64,000 bases of DNA from Apium graveolens. Lineage: Eukaryota; Streptophyta; Magnoliopsida; Apiales; Apiaceae. Location: positions 125,047,058-125,111,057 of the forward strand of contig NC_133652.1 of the NCBI RefSeq assembly GCF_009905375.1, in the 5' to 3' direction. Position numbers and translations under genes: made by a program. The notes below the pieces were generated by a model. That model was not told the DNA's origin and made no database searches. It saw only the letters and a program-made list of their open reading frames with translations. Shown piece by piece: positions 22,316 through 33,351 of this stretch (the first letter of the stretch is position 1; the number at the start of each line of letters is the position of its first letter).

Positions 22316-23362
22316 GTAACGCCCCCAAATCCGGGGTCAGGAATCTGGGTCGTCACGCAGTCCTTCAATCATGTGTAACCTGTATTAACTCAATAATCCA
22401 ATAACTCTATATCACAGACCCCCAATCTCACACACACACAAAAGTTATAGCCTTAGAAATGATGTACACAATGTAACCGGCCTTTATTACAACTTGAATG
22501 TACTTTACAAGATCTTAAACAATTATTCGTAACCTCTACATGAAGTCACAATAATTACTATTAACACCTCATACCTATCTGGATACTCTGGTCCACCTGA
22601 CACAAAGCTGTAAGGGTTTCTCCCCACGACTGCAAGCGACTAAGTCCCACATCGGCATACTATTTATCTGTAGTGTTGTGACATTTAAAGAAATCAAGAG
22701 CGGGCAATGATGCTCAGCCATAATGTATGAAATAGTTGGAAAATAACTGTTAAAATAATACTCTGTAGTATAATATGATGATTTGAAAACTTGGTGATAT
22801 ACACCTTTTTCTCTTTAAATCAAATCAGATATTTTATATATATCAAAATATCTTTACAAAGCTCTCGATAGTATTATGTACTCAGGAGAATCAATCTCTT
22901 GGTGTTATACACCTCTTTTTAAAATAATATTTTCGATTGACTTATTAGTTTACAAATACCTTAATGGTAAACCCAGCACCTAGGCTTGGGTTATGGTATT
23001 GCATCTCAATTCTAATTGGAAGAATATAGGACATTCACCGGAGCCACCGCATACGATGATCAATCGTAATACGGAAATCTGTAACCTTTTCTACTAGTAG
23101 GAGGATGACTTCCAAACTCCTTGTTATCTCCCTGACCGCATACGGGCTATGTGTCCCATTTTGGGTATACACACACTTCGCAGTTCCTTAGGTACACATG
23201 GTACTGTCTCCTACGGTACTGGCAGTCTCCCCAGTACACGAAGTACTGGTTCTCTACCCCTCCCTTGTACTTTAAGAAATCCTATCATATCTCAAAAACT
23301 CGAATCACATCGAAGTTTTCCAAGCGTTTTGATTGTTGATAGGCACAGCTCATCTCGTGTGT

Positions 23363-23363
23363 G

Positions 23364-23406
<43 letters not shown>
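23363..23406. repeat. (TA)n microsatellite
   Basis: About 20 TA units, preceded by a short GTGTGT run, inside LTR D. Confidence 0.95.
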
Positions 23407-23407
<1 letters not shown>

Positions 23408-26013
23408 TTCCGGAAATTTTGGGGGAAGCACTAAGAAAATGTGAGTTAACCGTTGTGAACAGATAAGTATTTAAGGGGGAGTTTCTTTTGAAACTATATT
23501 CAAAATATTTAAAATACTCTGAGATAATATTTTCGACGATCCAAAATATTTAGAATGATTTTCTGAATTTTCAGAAAAATATTTTTAAAATAGGTTTTAT
23601 GAATTTTAAATCATATTAAATCATGTAATAAATATTTAATATTTAAACAATAATTATTAAATAATTAAACCTCGAATAATTATATATTAAAAGAATATTT
23701 GAATTAATATTCCTCAACTAATTTATGTTTAAATAATTAAAGTAATCTTTAATAGATATAAGTAATCGACTTTGAAATAAATAATTAGTGGAGTATACTT
23801 CTCCTATTTAAAATGAATATCAAAAATAATATTCATTGTTCGAGTGGTTAAATATAGTTGAGGGAATACGATCTTTGGAAATTGTTTTAAATAAATTTGA
23901 GGTATTTAATACTTCACAAGTGGACATCGAGTTCTTTGGAATAAAATAGCTACAGAATTTACTCGTCCAAAACGTCTCTGGAATACTTCCAAATTTTAAA
24001 TAAATTATACCGACCGACTCTTGGTCTATAATATATATTACCATGCTACTGGCTAGCATCAATATTCTCAAATATAAACTCCTCCGGAACACTTCCGGGT
24101 TTTTATAAACTTACACCGACCGACTCACGGTCTAAATATAATATTTCAAACTCGGTATGAACATATACCAAAAATTATCAACAATTGAGTAATATAGTAT
24201 ATCTCAAACTTCGTAAAACAGTTTAAAACAATCCAATGCATATATCACAGTTTTGTAAAATAGTGTATAATCAACATGCATATATCTTAGTGTTTAATAA
24301 CATTCACAACACAACAGTTCTTAAAAAGTTGGATTTGTAAACTTTCCTGGAGTACAAGATACGTTTTTCGACTTCCTCTCGTTCCGGGTTTTCTAATCAA
24401 CAAATATCATAATCTTAATCAGTATTCCTAATCCCATCACCGACTTATATTTCTAATAAGTACAACACTTCATAATTTTCAATATTTGACCGAATCGAAA
24501 TAAGTATCAATCTTTGGTCGAAACGGACGGTCAAAGTGGGCTTCTAGACTTGACTTTACCGAATGTACTCTTACGCGACTCGCACTCTAACATTTTTAAT
24601 AAATCGAAAAATTAATATTTTAATATGAAACCACCTCGAGGAGATTCTTGAGTTCTTTTTATATTTATAATAAAAGTTTCATATTGATAAAATGAATTTA
24701 AATAGGTGACAAGCATTTTAAAAGTTCGGTCAACTACGAAGTTTTACCATTCATACGGCTTTCACTAAAACGTTGATTTCTCTCAAACCGTTAACTAAAT
24801 TGATGCACCATTTTTGTTTGCGCGATATAGAAAAAATTTAGAATAGATTATTGGAAAATAGTTTTCTGGTAACAGGGGTGAAAATCCCGAAGCACCAGTT
24901 TTCTAGCATTGGGTTGCGTTTGGTGTTTTTACTCCGCGCAACCTAGGCTCCGACAATTTTATAAAATTGAATAATAAATATTTTTACTTGAAATTTTTAT
25001 GGAAACTAATAAACTCTATTTCTTACTCTCTGTAAAAATTTGATGATTTTTTAATGTTCTTAAGTCAATCATTTCTATTTCCAAAGTTCATAATTCCTAG
25101 CAGTTTTTGTCGCGTAAATCATTTTTACTAAAACGGACCTATCTTTTGAACCGTAAATTGAAATTAAGCGATTCAAGCGTTTAAACAATCCTTAAAACAA
25201 AATCTATCATTTTCAAGTCTTACTTTTCAAGAATCTAAAGTTTATAAATTCTGAATTTGTGCAGAAAACTTATGGTTATGATTCTCTTGTTTTAACGACA
25301 TTACGTCCACGTCTCGGGTTTCATTTTTCGCTCTAATTCATTAATCAACCATCATCAATTACCATACCATCAGTTTAACACTTAATAACTAACTAATCAT
25401 CAAGAAAATAAGAAATCAACCACAAAAACTAGGTTTACAAATAAGATCTTTAATCTTCTTGAAACTTAAACCATAAACAAAGTTTGGGTAAGGATTTAAA
25501 CCTTTATTGAAATCTTGGACTATGTTCTTCTTGATGATTGAACCTTGGGAGGGCTTGGTTCTACTTATGGAACGTAGATTATGCCATGAAAATCAAGAAA
25601 ACAAAAAGAGATTTTCGGAGTTACTATTCATTACCAACTTGGAGAAAAATTTGAATATGCTATACTAATCCAATGGCCATGAAATTTTGAACGTAACTTG
25701 TAGATGATATGAGGAATCTTTGGTTAAAATTTGGTAATTTTTGAATGAGTAAAACATGATATTTAAATTTTTCTTTCCATGGTATTCTTGAAAATCAGCA
25801 TAATGTTTTTCTTGTAGAGAGAGAGAGAATTTGCTTGGCTTCTTGGATACTTCTTAAGAAATGATAATATGTATTCTTTGTATATATCTCCTAGGATTTT
25901 TAAATCTTGCAAAATCTTCCTAGGATAGCTTATGATCAAGGCTAGTTTCTAGGTACTACTCTTGCTACTATTCATGCCACTATTCACTAGCTAGGTTACT
26001 ATGCACTAGCTAG

Positions 26014-26018
26014 GTTAC
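26014..26018. repeat. Target-site duplication GTTAC (pair at 46644-46648)
   Basis: Direct 5-bp repeats flank the minus-strand copia. The outer flanks on both sides share the TACTATTC-rich character of LTR D. Confidence 0.95.
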
Positions 26019-27095
26019 TGCGGATAATATTACTATACGCACAACAATGGGACAGTTATATATACCAAATTAACAAAAACATGCAAATTCCACCAATTGA
26101 CGAAACAAACACGAAGGCACAAACAAAATATATTTAGAGACCGAATTGACAAGAAATTAGAGAAAATCACTTAGCTCTATGAAGTTTTTTTTATAAGAAT
26201 TAGAGAATCAACTGAGTCGCCAAGCCTTTGAGAAGACTTGACTGTTCTTGAAGAGATTATTGCCCCACTTACGCTGTGATGGGTTGCCGCAATATCACTT
26301 CCAGGATAAAACAGCTCAGAACGATCCGTTCAAAGATACGAGAAGGCTCAACAACGACCAACACCTCAATTCACCAAGAAAATTAATGAATATATGTATA
26401 TATATGTGGGAGAGAGCCAGATTGATGATGTTCTAGGATTTCTATCTATTTTCCTCAATCTATCTACCTCTAAGATTTTCATACACTTCAACTTGTGCTA
26501 TTCTCTATAAAAGTAACGTATGTAATCTGATCTATTATATATTATATAAGAGTCTAATTATTATTATTAATAAAATAATAATAATCCTCACTCAAATATT
26601 AATATATAATATACTTATTTACACAAAATATGTTTATATAGTTTTAGCAATTGGCTTCCAGTTCAGGCTCTGAGCATAAGCCTCAGGCCCTAAACAAACC
26701 AAAACTTTTTAGCACCTCAGGACCTGAACCTCTAGCCTCAAGCCCTGAACATTCCTGAAATATTTTCAACATACCATCAGGTGTTGAGCTTCCAACCTCA
26801 AGTCCTAAACATTGCATAAACTTATTTTAGCACATCATCAGGCGCTGAACCTCTAGCCTCAGGTCCCGAACATTGCATAAATTTCACAATATGCTTCTCA
26901 GCTAAAACTGAAACAACTCTTATACAAATAAGCATTCTTGCTCTTATTTCTACATGGTTTTCACTAAGAAAATGTCTTAAATCCAAATATGAAAGTTTAT
27001 GTCCTTATAACAAGGAACAACCTCCACTTGTTATTATCTAGAAATTACATCAAGAAGACACATTACGTGTGTTCTCAAATTTCTATTTTCTAACA
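26019..27095 (-). mobile_element. 3' LTR of the minus-strand copia
   Basis: It pairs with 45570-46643. Next to it at 27096-27110 lies the polypurine tract (minus strand AGATTTGTGGGGGAT). Confidence 0.95.
26655..26885. repeat. Minisatellite in the copia LTR (units of about 60-70 bp)
   Basis: Four imperfect units contain CCTGAACCTCTAGCCTCAGG and CCTGAACATT. The same array occurs in the other LTR at 46205-46430. Confidence 0.85.
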
Positions 27096-27693
27096 ATCCC
27101 CCACAAATCTATAAAGAAATGCATATTAGATTTTATCATGACTTTTTTCAGAGTTAATACCCTTCCGAGTTTGAACCCTCCAAAGTCCCCTACTTTGATG
27201 TATATCGGATATAGATGGAATGTTTCACCTTGAATCTCTATTCGTTTGGTGTAACCACACTCCATAGATGACGACAAGTCAAAAGGCTATGGTGCAGATC
27301 TACGGCCCTGAGACGTTATGGTCTTGCTCGATCCTGTTTGTCGAATGCTTTAAGGAATAACCATTTCCTCTATTTGCGACCACATAATTGCATTCGCTTA
27401 GCTGGGCATCTCCAAAGATGTATTTCTAACATCTCGTCTTTCGACTTGATCCCATTCAGAATTTACAAATCCTGACACAGTATTTGGTCCATCAGAATTT
27501 ATCAAATCCTGATCCAAAACTGTTACAATCAGAGTTTGTTAAAACTCTTTCTAACTAGCAGTCAAAGTACCTCTTAAGGTTTACAGGGGATAGACTCATA
27601 ATATAAGTATCTAAAAGTATATGATAGAGGTACTACCAATTCATCCTTACACCTTTTTATTACCACATTGAATACACTTCGAGGGATCTCCTC
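27096..27693 (-). mobile_element. 3' non-coding end and polypurine tract of the minus-strand copia
   Basis: The polypurine tract (27096-27110) is followed by about 580 bp with no domain. A short frame at 27083-27277 overlaps the LTR edge and is spurious. Confidence 0.75.
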
Positions 27694-28230
27694 TCAGGTG
27701 TATTGGGTTCCCGCTGTTGATGAGTTATGATGGGTTATCAGTCCCATCCCCAACCTCGACTTAAGGACTACAGCATGCTCAAGCTCTTTAGTCAGTGGAT
27801 CAGCTATATTATCCTGAGTTTCTAAGAACTCTATACCAATAATCCTATCAGACACAAGACCCCTTATAGACTTTAGTCTAACTTGGATGTGCCTCTTTGT
27901 TTTAGCATTATACTTTACACTTCTGACTTTGTCGATAGTTGTACGGCTATCACAATGAACAGAAATCGCCGGAAGCGGCTTGCTTACTACAAGTATCTTA
28001 CTCATGAGTCCATGTAACCATTCAGCCTCTATCCCCGGGGCATCAAGTGCACACAACTCAGCCTCAAAAGTAGACTGAGTAATCAAAGTCTGTCTAGAAG
28101 ACTTCCAGGACACTGTTTCACCCGCAAGCATAAACACATATCCAGTCACTCCATTGGAACCAGATTTCTTAGCTATCCAACTTGCATCACTGTACCCCTC
28201 GAGTACCCCCGGATATATTCGGCAATGCAA
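27694..28230 (-). pseudogene. Copia RNase H
   Basis: Seen in order: GVLEGYSDASWIAKKSGSN (first Asp), GYVFMLAGETVSWKS, QSTFEAELCALDAPGIEAEW (Glu), ISVHCDSRTTIDKV (Asp), KTKRHIQVRLKSIR and NIADPLTKELE, with a stop at 27694. This piece is intact, with the acidic residues present. It is separated from RT by broken frames at 28231-28480. Confidence 0.9.
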
Positions 28231-28820
28231 GCCAAGGGAAATAGTTCCCTTGAGATATCTAAGAACTCTATCCAGTGCCTCTCAATAAGTCTTGTTTGGA
28301 AAGATTATATATATAGCCAACTTAGACACAGAATAAAAAATATATGGCCTAGTCACATTAGCAAGATATTACAAACTCCCAATAATCTGAGAATACCTTA
28401 ACTGAGACACAGGAACTCCTGAACAATTCTTGACCAAGGCAACTTTTAAATCATATGGTGTAATAGAGTATCTACAATTTCAATAACCATACTTCTCAAG
28501 TATAGATTTCTCTATATAATGAGACTGTGAAAAAGTTATTCCATCAGTTGACTGAGCCAACTTGATCCCAAGAATCACACTAGCCTCACCCATATCCTTC
28601 ATCTCAAAGTGCCTCTTCGAGAAACTCTTTGTCTCTTTAATAATCTCAATATTGGTTCCAAACAACAAGATATCATCTATATACAAGCACACAATCACAC
28701 AATCATTACCTTTAACCTTATAGTAGACACACTTGTCACTTTAATTAACTAAAAACTCAAAGTCTAAAACAGTTTCATCAAACTTTTTATGCCCGTCTAT
28801 AGGTTCTTGTTCAATGCCAT
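28231..28820 (-). pseudogene. Copia RT, C-terminal half
   Basis: It resumes right after the array: IYGIEQEP near 28815, then KKFDETVL and VCLYIDDILLFGT (the YIDD active site near 28675), HFEMKDMGEASVILGIKL and SQSHYIEKSILEKYGY. A stop interrupts it near 28740, with more before the RNase H part. It joins logically to 42546-43300. Confidence 0.9.
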
Positions 28821-28825
28821 AGATG
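28821..28825. repeat. Target-site duplication AGATG (pair at 42541-42545)
   Basis: Identical bases lie outside the first LTR (28826) and outside the third LTR (42540). No such repeat flanks the middle LTR, so the array occupies a single insertion site. Confidence 0.95.
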
Positions 28826-30479
28826 TGAAAGGAATATGTCCTAAGTCCAATCATGTATTAGGATTTAGGAATAACTTTTTATGTAATCTGTTTTGATTTC
28901 ATTGATATTAATAAAAGACTTATTTTGTTTTTATTACGGGCTCTATCTATTTAAGTGTTTAAATAAGATATACCATAGTTTAGAGTAAAGCTTTTTATGG
29001 ATTATGATGAGATCATAATAGTGAGACCTAAAAGATGATAACTCTAAACTTAAATAGTTCCTGATCATAGGATTACTAACTGGTAATTAATAATCCGTAA
29101 AGATCGGTACATACTATGCTTGCTTCATTATGAAGGATGTCTGTTCTCACAGACATTTGTGTGGTGACACTATAGCTAGTATGTAGGTGCTTATTATAGA
29201 ATAAGTTCACTGAACATGACTCGCACAGCTGAACAACTGATGGAGTTCACTCACGTGTCAGCAGTTGTTCACATAGTGATAGTTGTACAATTATCCTTAG
29301 ACTTGAGGTCATCATAGTCATCTTGTGTACACTGAACTATGCTTTGGTTTAGTTCTTAGTCTCCAGGGACTATTATTAGGGCTCTACTGGGTATAGGAAT
29401 TTGTACACGAAGATAGTGTATGATCAATAAAGGATCTACCCCTTCTAGTGAAGGAAGCGAATGTTCAAGGCTGATCCACTTATGCTAGTTCAGGAATCTC
29501 TGGCCAGAGTGAATGAAATTAGAAAGGAGTTTCTACTTTGCATAGAACTAAGCATAGTAAATGGTAAGCAAGTGATTAAATTAGATAGGCTTGACACGAG
29601 ATCCATGCCTTGTATTTAATCGGGACATTGTAGGGTAGAAGGAGTTTATTGTACGGTAACTATTCATTGAATAGGTTCTTGGTATTCTAAGCAGTGATTT
29701 CATATTATCCGGATAGTCGCGATATGCTGAGAAGTATCCCTCACGATGTAGAATAAATGTGATTAACTAATTAATCATATTTAATAAATTAGATAATTTA
29801 TATAAATAATGATAAAATAGTTTAATTATTATTTATTTCTACTACCGGCTTAATATTGAACCTACAGGGTCACACCATAAAAAGAGAATTATTTAATGAT
29901 GGAGGAATTAATTAATAATGGCTAATAATTATTTATTTGTGAAATAAATAATTAATTGGCAAATTTAATAATTGATTAAATGAGATTTAATCGATTATAA
30001 ATTAATTAAGAAAAGTTCTTAATATTATTAATTAAGAATTTAATTTTTTGGAAATTAAATCAAGAGAGAATTATTTCTAAAGTGTTTAGAAAAAGGATTA
30101 ATAATTAAAAGGTATTTTAATTATTAATGAGAATAATAAATGGGATAATAATAATAATATTTATGGGAAAATTTCAGCTGAAAATTTTGCCAATAAATAT
30201 ACTATTATAAACCCTATTTTTATTCCAACCCCAAAATTTTATAAAAGCTAATTCTCTCCACCTCCTCCTTCTCCTTAAACGTCGTATTCTTGGTGGATAC
30301 TGGTGGAGTGCTTCACGTTTAAGGAGCAGCTGCTAAGGATCTCCGATCGTTGCTTTTGGATCACATATTAAAGGTTAGTATTCGATCCATATGTTTTTAC
30401 CACGATTTATATGCTTTTATTTGGATTTTGTATGTATAAAAGTGTTTTACCATGCCTCCGCTACGATTAAAATCCAACA
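28826..30479 (+). mobile_element. Array LTR 1
   Basis: TGAAAGGAAT...AAAATCCAACA. The most diverged of the three in its 3' half, with about a dozen private substitutions judged against the other copies and 2363-3454. Leader sequence starts at 30480. Confidence 0.95.
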
Positions 30480-30480
30480 T

Positions 30481-30492
30481 TGGTATCAGAGC
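30481..30492 (+). other. Primer-binding site (initiator-Met tRNA), internal 1
   Basis: TGGTATCAGAGC, one base after LTR 1. The equivalent is 36805-36816 in internal 2. Confidence 0.95.
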
Positions 30493-30884
30493 ATAGGTTG
30501 TATGCATATACATCTGTGGTAAAAAATTCAGAATTTTATGTGCTTGTATGAATTAATTATGATTTTTACAAGTTATATCATGGATTAATTTTGTCTGTTG
30601 AGAAATCGTTTCTCAGAATTATTTTGAATGTTGATCTGGGTTCTACAAGTGTTATAGATCGTCTGGGTATTTTTCTTATAATTTTATGATGTATAGATTT
30701 TTTATTATGAATTTTTGAAGTTGTTACAATTAAATTCGTAATTAAATAAAGATATATATATATATATAATTGTAAGTATGTATATATATTTGTACATCTG
30801 TTGTCTGCTGTTGCTGTACTGGGACTGTACGGAAAGAAGACAGACACGGCAGAGGAAGAAAAGGCGGCGACTCACAGCAAAGGG

Positions 30885-31125
30885 AAGGACCGCGCGTCGA
30901 CCACGCGCGCGTGGGACTCACGCGCTGGCGTGCCACGCGCGGCGCTTGGTAGACACGCGCTCGTGACATCATGCTGACGTCATCAGATGATGTCATGCTG
31001 ACGTCAGCATAGGGGTTAGGGCGCGTGGAGGAAAGTCAGATACGCACTGTCAGGCGCGTGTGCGAGTGGCCGCGCGTGGGGAAACTTCTTTCGGCGCGTG
31101 AGGGCGCGTGCGAGATCAGAATAGG
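30885..31125 (+). promoter_or_regulatory. GC-rich block with CACGCGC/GCGCGTG repeats and TGACGTCA sites
   Basis: About ten CACGCGC or GCGCGTG elements flank TGACATCA (30964), TGACGTCA (30975), TGATGTCA (30988) and TGACGTCA (30999). TGACGTCA is the palindrome bound by plant TGA/bZIP factors. The sequence shows only the sites; activity is inferred. The copy in internal 2 has one extra TGACGTCA. Confidence 0.6.
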
Positions 31126-31829
31126 GCGATTTTGGTGTCGTTGGATTCGTCTTTTCGATACGCTTCTAATGGTATATTATATGATATTTTATGAAATTGT
31201 TTCGAACTGTTTATAGCTAACAGAAGTGTTTTTAAGCTATTTTTGATTGTTTTAATTGCTTTTAAATGCTTCATGTGATACATAGAGATGTATAATGCTT
31301 AGACTAATGTGCTAGATGATATAACATGCCTACCTTGATGTTTATTCATGTTGATATATGTGATATATGCTTAGTTTATCATGCGATGATAGATTTAGGT
31401 GAACTTAAATGAACATAACGCGTTTGTTAGACAACCTAGTATAGTGAAATTGTTTCATAACCTTAATAATAATATTATGAATACAATCATGAGATTCTTG
31501 TGTTTATGAAACACGTAATTGAATATGAATTTTCGATATGAGAGAAAGGATGATTCCGTCAACAACAGATTTCTATCTGTAGGAAAGGTTGTTAAGTGAC
31601 GTCTCTTGACAATGCTCCACCCGATCTGGGAATCATCTGATTATTGATTATTGATTTGAAATATTTAATTTAAAAGGAAGAATCTCTTTATAATATGATT
31701 ATGATCGTAACGTAATATAATCCCTCTAAAATTAAATAATATCAAGTAGTAATTGGCCAATGACACAACGGGCTTGTGTCGGTCATAGCCTTCCAACATG
31801 ATAGAAAAGTAGTTCTTATTTTTGAATCA

Positions 31830-32140
31830 TTGTCGGTTCATACTACAGCCGAGGGCTTTGATTTCGAAATAAGAAATACTTGTTTATTACATAGACATCT
31901 GTACATTGAATAAGAATCTAAAGGTCGGTACATGCCACAGCCGTGGGCCTTTGGGGACTGATTCAATTGTACGGAATGTTGGGTTAGACTTGACTTAGAA
32001 TATTGAGCTTGTCGTGCCACAGCCGTGACTCAATTATTCAAGAGGTTAAAGTTTGATTAGGGAATAACATAAGATGTAATTGATAAGAGTTGTCTGCCTA
32101 TTGAACATTACATGGCGGTTCGTGCTACAGCCGGGGTTGT
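31830..32140 (+). repeat. Four leader repeats with a CTACAGCCG core
   Basis: CGGTTCRTRCTACAGCCG-like units near 31833, 31924, 32010 and 32115, about 80-110 bp apart. They are conserved in internal 2 (near 38190-38490). Confidence 0.75.
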
Positions 32141-32337
32141 GTAATGGAATGTAGGATCCCTATTCCCACTAGCATTATGAATGCTTAATTTTTCACGTAG
32201 GGGGTTGAATAAATTAGATAAACTAGTGGGAGCCACTTATGAATAAAGACCCGATTCATATAGTGTTTTTGAAATGAAATCGAATATTTGCTAAGTGTTG
32301 TTATGTGTTTATCATTTACAGATTTACTTTGTACGTT

Positions 32338-33351
32338 ATGTCTTCTGCACTATCACTCAGGAGCATACAAGATGCTCACAAGTTGACTGGTCCTAATTAT
32401 GCTGACTGGCTTCGAAACTTGAGAATTGTTCTCAGGATTGAGAAGCTGGAATACGTGATTGACTCACCTAAGCCTACTGAATCTGCTAGCGATGCGCATA
32501 ATAATGAACATGTTGTGTATCGTAAGTGGATAGATGATGCAAATGTTGCTCAATGCATCATGCTAGCTTCCATGAACATTGAGCTACAGAAGCAACATGA
32601 GCATATGGATGCTCACACTATCCTCATGCATCTACAAGAGTTGTATGATGTGGCAGGGAGGACAGCTCGATATGAGATATCGAAGGACCTGTTCGGTTGT
32701 AGGATGTCTGAGGGATCATCTGTGAATGACCATGTACTTAAGATGATCAATTTGATTGAACGTCTTAGACAACTTGGTTTTGCCATGGATGGGGAGCTGA
32801 GCCAAGACTTGGTCTTGCAATCACTTCCGAGTTTGTTCTCCAAGTTTGTTGTGAACTTTCACATGAATAAGTTGGATGTCAGCCTGCCTGAACTCCACAA
32901 CATCTTGAAGACTGCGGAATCAAATTTTCCCCCTAAGAAGAGTTCTGTTCTTCTAATTGGTGAAGGTTCCAATCCTAAGAAAAGGAAGAGGAATCCTTCC
33001 AAGAAGAAGAAAGCAGGTGAGAAAACGCCGGTTCCACCAAAAGCTGAAGACCCCAAGAGCAAAGTTGTTTGCTTTCACTGTAACAAGGTGGGGCACCGGA
33101 AGAGGAACTGCAAGGTTTACCTTGCAGAATTGAAGAAGAAGAAGGGTAGTGAGACTATCGCTTCTGATTCAGGTATGTTCATGATAGAAGTGAATATGTC
33201 ATTAAATCAAATTTCTACTTGGGTATTAGATACCGCCTGTGGTTCTCATATCTGCAATTTGTTGCAGGGACTAAGGAGAAGTAGGACTCTTGAGGAAGAG
33301 GAGGTGATTCTACTGATGGAAATGGAGCAAGAGTTGCTGCTAAAGATGTAG
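32338..33351 (+). pseudogene. Copia gag, internal 1
   Basis: Start chosen at ATG 32338 (MSSALSLRSIQDAHKL), because the upstream 11 codons come from leader sequence. It carries the gag domain (LTGPNYADWLRNLRIVLR, MHLQELYDVAGRTARYEI, LVLQSLPSLFSKFVVNF), a Lys-rich tract, an intact zinc knuckle CFHCNKVGHRKRNC (33070-33111), then the protease start VLDTACGSHIC (Ala where Gly is usual after D-T). The frame ends at 33351 because two extra bases near 33308 shift it relative to internal 2. Gag would form the particle and bind RNA; in the family it is joined to pol. Confidence 0.85.

Larger units (their letters stand above)
22316..26018 (-). mobile_element. Ty3/gypsy LTR D (minus strand), main part
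   Basis: It begins TGTAAC at 9429-9434 and, after the Sirevirus insertion (22316-22320 is the duplicated GTAAC), continues GCCCCCAAATCCGGGGTCAGG. It is very long (3.7 kb to 26018, plus 46644-46707), AT-rich and without coding domains. Blocks such as GATGCTCAGC near 22705 match the inverted counterpart in LTR A near 1890. The far end is not visible because an Athila LTR starts at 46708. Short frames at 23149-23370 and 23820-24092 show no domains. Between 24300 and 26000 I see only AT-rich sequence with repeated TACTATTCA near the end. Confidence 0.65.
30493..32337 (+). other. 1.8-kb untranslated leader, internal 1
   Basis: Non-coding between primer site and gag. It contains a short TA run (30750-30770), a GC-rich block (30885-31125), AT-rich sequence, and ACAGCCG repeats (31820-32140). 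A pyrimidine-rich stretch ending ATCATTTACAG (32321) just before gag looks like a 3' splice site. Opposing short frames here (30578-31216) are artefacts of the repetitive GC block. Confidence 0.75.

Noticed and set aside
22316..26018. A host gene hidden in LTR D
   Set aside because: No long frame or domain on either strand; the ends and inverted similarity to LTR A indicate LTR sequence.
30742..31216. Arg-rich short frames on both strands, repeated at 36902-37573
   Set aside because: They are generated by the CACGCGC repeats in the leader; strand-symmetric and not conserved as protein.
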